DNA from: Candidatus Nitricoxidireducens bremensis
GTDB taxonomy: Bacteria; Pseudomonadota; Gammaproteobacteria; Burkholderiales; Rhodocyclaceae
Direction: 5' to 3'
DNA: 64,000 nucleotides
Assembly: GCA_030247725.1 (NCBI GenBank)
Contig: JAOTRT010000003.1
Location: 1-64,000 of the forward strand
Shown here: one piece after another, positions 58,435 through 64,000 of the stretch
How positions within the stretch are numbered: position 1 is the stretch's first letter
Layout of the letters: every line of letters begins with the position of its first letter
The notes under the pieces: model-generated
Told to the model about the DNA's origin: nothing
Databases searched by the model: none
Seen by the model: only the letters and a program-made list of their open reading frames with translations
Made by a program: the position numbers and the translations under genes

Positions 58435-58635
58435 ATGACGGATACGAATTGGCAATTGCAGCCCGGCGTCCAGATGCCGGCGGACACCGCCGCCGAAGTC
58501 GCCAAGATCGCGTGCGCCCTGAAGTCCCTCTCCGCCTATGCCAGCCTCGTCATCGAACGCGAGGACTGCCCCGAGGACCTGCAACAAATCGTCGACGAAG
58601 GTGTGCAGGCCATCGGCAAGGTGTTCATCTTTTAA
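58435..58635 (+). CDS. Small conserved protein preceding sulfide:quinone oxidoreductase
   Basis: A 66-residue acidic, Ala-rich protein with predicted helices and a single Cys pair far apart (IACALK, DCPEDL). It has a strong ribosome-binding site (GAGGAGGAG). I do not recognise it. It is 12 bases upstream of the sqr gene and shares its transcript, so it may be a partner or regulator of sulfide oxidation. Confidence 0.7.
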   Translation: MTDTNWQLQPGVQMPADTAAEVAKIACALKSLSAYASLVIEREDCPEDLQQIVDEGVQAIGKVFIF

Positions 58636-58647
58636 GGAGGAGAAAAC

Positions 58648-59919
58648 ATGGCCCACGTCGTCGTTCTCGGCGCCGGCGTAGGCGGTCTTACGGCCGCCTA
58701 CGACATGAAGGAGCAGTTGGGCGCCGGTGACAAGATCACCGTCGTCACCGAAAACCCCTATTTCCAGTTCACGCCCTCGAACCCCTGGGTCGCCGTCAGT
58801 TGGCGCACCCGCGAGGACATCACCATGGAACTGGCGCCCTATCTCGAAAAGAAGGGCATCGGCCTGATCGCCCAGGCCGCCAGGCGCGTCCATCCGGAGA
58901 AGAACCAGATCGAGCTGGCCGACGGCAAGAGCATCGACTACGACTACCTGATCATCACCACCGGCCCCAAGCTGGCCTTCGAGGAAGTGCCGGGCTCCGG
59001 CCCCAACGGCGGCCACACCCATTCGGTGTGCACGGTGAACCATGCGGTGGAGACGGCCAAGTCCTGGGCCGAGTTCATCAACGATCCCGGCCACATCGTC
59101 GTCGGCGCCATGCAGGGTGCCTCCTGCTACGGCCCGGCCTACGAGTTCGCCCTCATCATGGACACCGACCTACGCCGCCGCAAGCTCCGCAGCAAGGTGC
59201 CCATGACCTTCGTCACCGCCGAACCCTACATCGGCCACCTGGGCCTGGGCGGCGTCGGCGATTCCAAGGGCATGCTCGAATCGGTACTGCGCGAAAAGCA
59301 CATCAAGTGGATCTGCAACGCCAAGGTCACCAAGGTCGAGGCCGGCAAGATGACCGTCGCCGAGCACAACGAGGACGGCACGGTGAAGAAGGAACACGAG
59401 TTGGCCTTCAAGTTCTCCATGATGCTGCCGGCCTTCAAGGGTGTGGACGCCGTCTTCGGCATCGAGGGCCTGACCAACCCGCGCGGCTTCATCCTCATCG
59501 ACGAGTTCCAGCGCAACCCGAAGTTCAAGAACATCTACTCGGCCGGCGTCTGCGTCGCCATCCCGCCCGTGGAGCCGACCCCGGTGCCCACCGGCGCGCC
59601 GAAGACCGGCTACATGATCGAGACCATGGTGACGGCGGCGGTGCATAACATCCGCCGCGCCATCGACGGCAAGGAGCCGGACCAGAAGGCCACCTGGAAC
59701 GCCGTCTGTCTCGCCGACTTCGGCGACACCGGCGCCGCCTTCGTCGCCCTGCCCCAGATCCCGCCGCGCAACGTGAACTGGTTCAAGAAGGGCAAGTGGG
59801 TGCATCTGGCCAAGGTCGGCTTCGAGAAATACTTCATGCGCAAGATGAAGAAGGGCGAGACCGAGCCGATCTTCGAGAAGTACGTGCTGAAGATGCTCGG
59901 CATCGAGCGCCTGAAGTAG
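58648..59919 (+). CDS. sqr: Sulfide:quinone oxidoreductase
   Basis: A 423-residue FAD protein that oxidises sulfide and reduces the quinone pool at the membrane surface. The N-terminal Rossmann motif is VVLGAGVGGLTAAYD, and the second FAD segment is YDYLIITTGPKL. Redox cysteines are in SVCTVNHA, GASCYGPAYEF and YSAGVCVAIPPVEPTPVP, the last two matching the active-site pair of SQR. The C-terminus is amphipathic and basic (KYFMRKMKKGE), fitting monotopic membrane binding. AGGAGGAG precedes the start. Confidence 0.93.
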   Translation: MAHVVVLGAGVGGLTAAYDMKEQLGAGDKITVVTENPYFQFTPSNPWVAVSWRTREDITMELAPYLEKKGIGLIAQAARRVHPEKNQIELADGKSIDYDYLIITTGPKLAFEEVPGSGPNGGHTHSVCTVNHAVETAKSWAEFINDPGHIVVGAMQGASCYGPAYEFALIMDTDLRRRKLRSKVPMTFVTAEPYIGHLGLGGVGDSKGMLESVLREKHIKWICNAKVTKVEAGKMTVAEHNEDGTVKKEHELAFKFSMMLPAFKGVDAVFGIEGLTNPRGFILIDEFQRNPKFKNIYSAGVCVAIPPVEPTPVPTGAPKTGYMIETMVTAAVHNIRRAIDGKEPDQKATWNAVCLADFGDTGAAFVALPQIPPRNVNWFKKGKWVHLAKVGFEKYFMRKMKKGETEPIFEKYVLKMLGIERLK

Positions 59920-59937
59920 CCCCCTATAATCGGGACC

Positions 59938-60717
59938 ATGAGTCCCGATATCCTTTTCCGGCGTGACGAGGGCGGCGTCGCCGTCGTCACGCTCTCCCAT
60001 CCCGACAAGCTCAACGCCGTCACCGCCGCCATGTGGCGGAAGCTGAAGGCCGTCTTCGCCGACATCGCCGCCGCTGCCGATCTCCGCTGCGTGGTCCTGT
60101 GCGGCGAGGGCAAGGCCTTCGCCGCCGGCGGCGACCTGGAGGAATTCCGCACCTCCCGCGACACCCTCGACAAGGCCCTGGCCTACCACGAGGCCGTCGG
60201 TGCCGCCCTGGCCGCCATCGAGGCCTGCCCGGTGCCGACGGTGGCCCAGATTCTCGGCCCCTGCGTCGGCGGCGGCCTGGAGATCGCCGCCGCCTGCGAC
60301 CTGCGCATCGCCGGCGCCTCGGCCCGTTTCGGCGCCCCCATCAACAAGGCCGGCTTCTCCATGTATCCGGGCGAAATGGCCGGCCTGCTGAAGCTGGCCG
60401 GCCCGGCCGTGGTGAAGGAAATCCTGCTGGAAGGCCGCCTGCTGACCGCCCAGGAAGCCTACGCGAAGGGCCTCGTGACGCGCGTCGTCGCCGATGCGGA
60501 AGTGGCGGACGAGACGGCGGCGACGGTGGCGCGCATCGTCGCCGGCGCCCCCCTGGTGGCGCGCTGGCACAAGCAGTGGATCGCCCGCCTGCAGGACGGC
60601 CGGCCCCTGAGCGAGGACGAGAAGCGCGCCTCCTTCGCCTTCCTCGACACCGAGGATTACCGGGAAGGCCTGGAAGCCTTCGTCGCCAAGCGGCCAGCCG
60701 TCTTCAAGGGGCGCTGA
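59938..60717 (+). CDS. Enoyl-CoA hydratase/isomerase family protein
   Basis: A 259-residue crotonase-fold protein. The oxyanion-hole segments are present (GKAFAAGGDLEEF and GPCVGGGLEIAAACDLRIA). In classical hydratases two Glu residues act. Here the first region reads GGGLEIAAA with one Glu, and the second position is in KAGFSMYPGEM, so the exact reaction is uncertain. No signal peptide. It lies 18 bases after sqr and may be on the same transcript by chance of position rather than pathway. Confidence 0.9.
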   Translation: MSPDILFRRDEGGVAVVTLSHPDKLNAVTAAMWRKLKAVFADIAAAADLRCVVLCGEGKAFAAGGDLEEFRTSRDTLDKALAYHEAVGAALAAIEACPVPTVAQILGPCVGGGLEIAAACDLRIAGASARFGAPINKAGFSMYPGEMAGLLKLAGPAVVKEILLEGRLLTAQEAYAKGLVTRVVADAEVADETAATVARIVAGAPLVARWHKQWIARLQDGRPLSEDEKRASFAFLDTEDYREGLEAFVAKRPAVFKGR

Positions 60718-60763
60718 AATCCGCTATGCTGGGCGTCATTCCTACAACAACGAGGAGATCCCC

Positions 60764-61180
60764 ATGAGCCCCGTCGCCCGTCTGCGCCTGCTTCTGTCCG
60801 TCATCGCCCTCGGTGCTTCCGCGGCCTACGGCGCCGGCCCCGAGCGCGTCGTGCTCCAAGTCAGCGACGCCGATCCCAAGGTCTGGAACCAGGCCGTCAA
60901 TGTCGCCAACAACATCCGCAAGGAACTCGGCAAGGACAATGTGCAGGTGGAGATCGTCGCCTTCGGCCAGGGCATCGGCATGCTGCGCGCCGACGCCGAG
61001 ATCGCCACCCGCGTCGAGGATGCGGCGGCCGGCGGCGTCGCCGTCATGGCCTGCGCCAACTCCATGCGCAACTACAAGATCGACAAGGACGACCTGACGA
61101 AGCATGTCGGCATCGTCCCCGCCGGCGTGGTCGAGATCATGAAGCGCCAGCGCGAAGGCTGGCTCTACCTGAGGCCCTGA
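60764..61180 (+). CDS. Periplasmic DsrE-like protein (copy 1)
   Basis: A 138-residue exported protein (signal MSPVARLRLLLSVIALGASAAYG) with a DsrE/DsrF-like fold: VVLQVSDADPKVWNQAVNVANNIRKELG, IVAFGQGIGMLRADAEIATRVEDA and a single Cys in AVMACANSM, the position of the sulfur-carrying Cys in DsrE. It ends in AGVVEIMKRQREGWLYLRP. It may bind or transfer sulfur in the periplasm. It is followed four bases later by a paralogue, near sqr. Confidence 0.9.
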   Translation: MSPVARLRLLLSVIALGASAAYGAGPERVVLQVSDADPKVWNQAVNVANNIRKELGKDNVQVEIVAFGQGIGMLRADAEIATRVEDAAAGGVAVMACANSMRNYKIDKDDLTKHVGIVPAGVVEIMKRQREGWLYLRP

Positions 61181-61184
61181 CGCC

Positions 61185-61604
61185 ATGCTGCACCGCCTGT
61201 TCGCCCTCGCCGCCGCCTGCGTCCTGCTCTGGGGTGCCGGCGCCGCCCGGGCCGAGCCGCCCAGGTACCGCGCCGTCGTCCAGGTCAGCGAGGGCGATAC
61301 GAAGAAGTGGAACGCCCTGTTCGGCAATATCCGCAACGTCCAGGCCGAACTGGGCCGCGAGCGCATCGCCGTCACCGTGGTGGCCATCGGCCCCGGCATC
61401 GACATGCTGAAGGCCGATTCCCTCGTCGCCAACCGGGTCGAGGAAGCCATGGCCGAGGGTGTGCGCTTCGTCGCCTGCGAGAACACCATGAAGGCCCTGC
61501 ACGTGCCGAAGGACGACATGCTCGAACGCATCGGCTACGTGCCGGCCGGCTACGCCGAAATCATCCGTCTGCAGCAGGAGGGCTGGTCCTACCTGCGTCC
61601 GTAA
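61185..61604 (+). CDS. Periplasmic DsrE-like protein (copy 2)
   Basis: A 139-residue paralogue of the preceding gene, with signal peptide MLHRLFALAAACVLLWGAGAARA. The same landmarks occur in order: AVVQVSEGDTKKWNALFGNI, GPGIDMLKADSLVANRVEEAM, Cys in FVACENTM, and the end AGYAEIIRLQQEGWSYLRP. The tandem pair suggests a hetero-oligomer, as with DsrEF/TusBCD relatives. Its role in sulfur handling with sqr is inferred. Confidence 0.9.
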   Translation: MLHRLFALAAACVLLWGAGAARAEPPRYRAVVQVSEGDTKKWNALFGNIRNVQAELGRERIAVTVVAIGPGIDMLKADSLVANRVEEAMAEGVRFVACENTMKALHVPKDDMLERIGYVPAGYAEIIRLQQEGWSYLRP

Positions 61605-61608
61605 TCCC

Positions 61609-62262
61609 ATGAATCTGCCCTGGCAAGACATCGACACCGTCCTCCTCGACATGGACGGCACCCTCCTCGACCTCAATTTCGACAACCACTTCTGGCAGGT
61701 GCATGTGCCGCTGCGCTATGCGGAAATCCGCGGCACCTCGCGGGAGGCGGCGCGGGAGGAACTCATGGCCCGCTACCACGCCCGCGCCGGCACCCTCGAA
61801 TGGTATTCGGTGGAGTTCTGGGAAACCGAGCTTGAGCTGGACATCATGAAGCTCAAGGAGGAGGTGGCCCACCTGATCGCCGTACATCCCCATGTGGTGG
61901 CCTTCCTCGAAGCCATGCGCGGCGCCGGCAAGCGCGTCGCCATCGCCACCAACGCCCACCACAAGAGCCTGACCCTGAAGATGGCGCGCACCGGCCTGCA
62001 GCCCCATTTCGACGCCATGATCACTTCCCACGAACTGGGCCTCGCCAAGGAGGACCCGGGCTTCTGGCGCCGCCTGCAGCAGATATTCCCCTTCGATCCG
62101 GCCCGCAGCCTGCTGGTGGACGACAGCCTGCCGGTGCTGGATTCCGCGAAGGCCTACGGCATCCGCCACCTGGTGTCGATCCGCCAGCCCGACACGCAGA
62201 AGCCGCCCAAGGACAGCGGCACCTACGCGGCCATCGGCAGCTTCGCCGAATTGATGCCGTGA
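61609..62262 (+). CDS. yrfG: HAD-family GMP/IMP nucleotidase (YrfG type)
   Basis: A 217-residue HAD phosphatase. The nucleophile motif is LLDMDGTLLD, motif II is IATNAHH, motif III Lys is in LGLAKEDPGFW and motif IV is LLVDDSLPVLDSA. The cap insertion is short, and NFDNHFWQVHVPLRYAE is the segment typical of YrfG, which hydrolyses GMP and IMP. It lies four bases after the DsrE-like pair and overlaps the next gene's GTG by two bases. Confidence 0.88.
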   Translation: MNLPWQDIDTVLLDMDGTLLDLNFDNHFWQVHVPLRYAEIRGTSREAAREELMARYHARAGTLEWYSVEFWETELELDIMKLKEEVAHLIAVHPHVVAFLEAMRGAGKRVAIATNAHHKSLTLKMARTGLQPHFDAMITSHELGLAKEDPGFWRRLQQIFPFDPARSLLVDDSLPVLDSAKAYGIRHLVSIRQPDTQKPPKDSGTYAAIGSFAELMP

Positions 62263-64000
62263 AGATTTCGGCCATTTCCCTGCAGCAGCCCCTGCTGCGC
62301 GGCGAGCGGCGCCCGCGCGTCGCCCTCGTCGGCCAGCCGGGCACGGGCAAGAGCACCATCTTCCGCGCCGCCGCCGCCACGGCAGTGGAGCACGAGCGCC
62401 TCGCCGGCGCCGGTCCCGCCTACGAGGAATGCCTCGTGGACGTGGGCCTCGACCAGATCTCCCTGGTGGACCTGCCGGCCATCGAGTCCTTCCATCATCT
62501 GCGCGAGCCGGACCGGGTGGTCCTCAAGTACCTGCTGTGGGGCGACTGCTGGCCCGCCATCGCGCGCCACGAATCCCAGCAGCCGGCCGTGGCCTTCCGC
62601 GCCCCCGAGGTACTGATCCAGGTGGTGGACGCCACCGCCCTGGAGCGGGACCTGGAGCTGTGCCTGGAGCTCTCCCTGCTGGGGCGTCCCCTGGTCATCG
62701 CGCTGAACCGCATGGACGAGGCGCGCGAGAAGGGCCTCTACATCAACGTGCGCGCCCTGAGTGACCAGATCGGCGTGCCGGTGGTGCCCACGGTGGCCCA
62801 CATGGGCGTCGGTCTCACGGACCTCTTCGCCGCTGCCGTGCAGGCCGCCCGCGGCAACACCTGCCCCCTGCCCCAGCCGCCGAGCCCCCACATCGCCCGC
62901 AGCCTGGAGCCCCTCAACGCCCTGCTGGGCCGCCCCGAGGTGGAGGAGGCCTTCCGCGTGCCGCGCCCCCTGCTGCTGCTGCGCGTCGCCGAGAACGACG
63001 ACTACTTCCTGCAGGAACTCGCCGAGCATTTCCCCGAACTCACGGCCGCGGCGACCGCCGCCCGCAGCGCCGCCGAGTCCACCTTGCCGCGCCCCCTGGC
63101 CGAAGAACTCCACGCCGACCGCCACCACCGGGCCGCCCTGCTCTTCGAAAACGTCAGCAGCCTGGGCGGACACCGGGGCGCCCGCAGCTGGCAGCAATGG
63201 GCCGACGAGTTGTTCCTCCATCCGCGCTGGGGGCTCATCGGCAGCATGGCGGTGTTCGCCCTGGTGCTGTTCATGGTGTTCGAGGTCAGCGCCTTCCTCG
63301 ACGGCCTCAGCTCCGCGCGCCTGGCGGCCTGGGCCCAGGAATGGCAGCCGGAGTCGACGGCGGGCGTCGTCGGGCGCGCCGTCGTCGATGCACTGATCGG
63401 CCTCGTCAGCATCGTCGTGCCCTACATGGTGCCTCTGGTCGTCCTGCTGGTGGCCCTGGAGGAATCGGGCATCATGCACCGGGTCGCCTTCGTGGTGGAC
63501 CGGGGCTTCCACCACATCGGGCTGCACGGCGGCGTCGCCGTGCCCTTCCTCATCGGCCTGGGCTGCAACGTGCCGGCCATCTCCGCCGCCGCGGCGACCG
63601 CCACGGGGCGCCACCGGGTGGTGGCCTCCCTGCTCATTACCTTCGTGCCCTGCTCGGCGCGCTCGGCCATCATCCTCGCCCTCGGCGGCAAGTATCTGGG
63701 GGGGCTCGGCGTCTTCGCCATCTTCGCCCTGACGCTGGTGGCCATCGCCGTCATCGGCCACCTGCTGACGCGGCGCTACGCCCCGGCAGGCCCCGGTCTG
63801 GTGCAGGAGATTCCGCCCTACGCGCTGCCCCACTGGCGCAACATCCTCGCCGGCACCTGGGAGCGCACCAGCGACATCCTCACCATCGTCACGCCCCTGC
63901 TGGTGGCCGGCAGCGTCGTCATGGCCCTGCTCTCCCACATCGGGGCCGACGATGTCATCAACACCCTGCTGACGCCGATCACGGCCTGGTGGCTCGGGCT
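62259..64000 (+). CDS. feoB: FeoB-like ferrous iron transporter (C-terminus beyond window)
   Basis: At least 580 residues from a GTG at 62259, overlapping the yrfG stop (GTGA). The N-terminal G domain has G1 GQPGTGKS (25-32) and G4 NRMD, but the G3 motif is DLPA (71-74) in place of DxxG, so GTP hydrolysis may be altered. A spacer domain follows, then the membrane part with the Gate motifs GLGCNVPAI and FVPCSARSA typical of FeoB. FeoB imports Fe2+. No feoA is visible upstream. Confidence 0.85.
   Translation, partial: MKISAISLQQPLLRGERRPRVALVGQPGTGKSTIFRAAAATAVEHERLAGAGPAYEECLVDVGLDQISLVDLPAIESFHHLREPDRVVLKYLLWGDCWPAIARHESQQPAVAFRAPEVLIQVVDATALERDLELCLELSLLGRPLVIALNRMDEAREKGLYINVRALSDQIGVPVVPTVAHMGVGLTDLFAAAVQAARGNTCPLPQPPSPHIARSLEPLNALLGRPEVEEAFRVPRPLLLLRVAENDDYFLQELAEHFPELTAAATAARSAAESTLPRPLAEELHADRHHRAALLFENVSSLGGHRGARSWQQWADELFLHPRWGLIGSMAVFALVLFMVFEVSAFLDGLSSARLAAWAQEWQPESTAGVVGRAVVDALIGLVSIVVPYMVPLVVLLVALEESGIMHRVAFVVDRGFHHIGLHGGVAVPFLIGLGCNVPAISAAAATATGRHRVVASLLITFVPCSARSAIILALGGKYLGGLGVFAIFALTLVAIAVIGHLLTRRYAPAGPGLVQEIPPYALPHWRNILAGTWERTSDILTIVTPLLVAGSVVMALLSHIGADDVINTLLTPITAWWLG

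Overview
The window looks like a chromosomal segment of a denitrifying, sulfur-oxidising, GC-rich betaproteobacterium of the Rhodocyclales type. This is inferred from gene order (ispE, tRNA-Gln, prs, rplY, pth, ychF; and ftsY-ftsE-ftsX), the nitric oxide reductase cluster, and a propionyl-CoA to succinyl-CoA pathway. No rRNA or other taxonomic marker is present, so the assignment is not proven.

Layout. 1-1269 is accessory DNA of lower GC: the edge of an IS5-type insertion sequence, an integron attC site, one gene cassette and a BrnT/BrnA toxin-antitoxin pair. 1445-17555 is mostly housekeeping: gluQ, a thioredoxin, HicBA, ychF, pth, rplY, prs, tRNA-Gln, ispE, lolB, mutM, a ferredoxin, coaD, rsmD, two M16 proteases and ftsY. 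17664-19965 holds YefM/YoeB and a repeat element wedged between ftsY and ftsEX. 19940-28851 is a denitrification block: an atypical response regulator, a PAS/sigma-54 activator, norCB, norEF, norQ, a membrane ferredoxin and norD, with two FNR/DNR-type boxes at matching distances from -10 elements. 28873-33728 is a complete branched-chain amino acid type ABC importer. 33908-44580 holds a cytochrome c, a DUF255 protein, a CheY/CheZ-like pair, envelope proteins, ilvD and a PhnD-like sensor overlapping a GGDEF/EAL protein. 44699-49255 has lgt, a VOC protein, an Old Yellow Enzyme and a second GGDEF/EAL protein. 49350-57556 is the propionate block (pccA, pccB, meaB, mcm), interrupted between meaB and mcm by a small island. 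57656-64000 has a GntR regulator, a sulfide:quinone oxidoreductase module, an enoyl-CoA hydratase, two DsrE-like proteins, a HAD phosphatase and the first part of a FeoB-like transporter.

The most unusual signal is a dispersed, highly structured repeat at four loci (about 18.2, 38.0-38.4, 46.0-46.2 and 53.9-54.3 kb). Each unit is a hairpin of about 85-110 bp whose arms differ between copies yet stay complementary within a copy. They surround a conserved core: a Shine-Dalgarno-like AAGGAGGAG, a small inner hairpin, then GGGGGACATGAG. Three loci share one composite plan of two units pointing outward, one copy being collapsed by a deletion. At three loci the conserved tail runs into the start codon of unrelated genes (ftsE, a 143-residue unknown, an Old Yellow Enzyme), supplying their ribosome-binding site and a short upstream reading frame whose stop abuts or overlaps the gene start. 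A related arrangement precedes meaB. I do not recognise this family.
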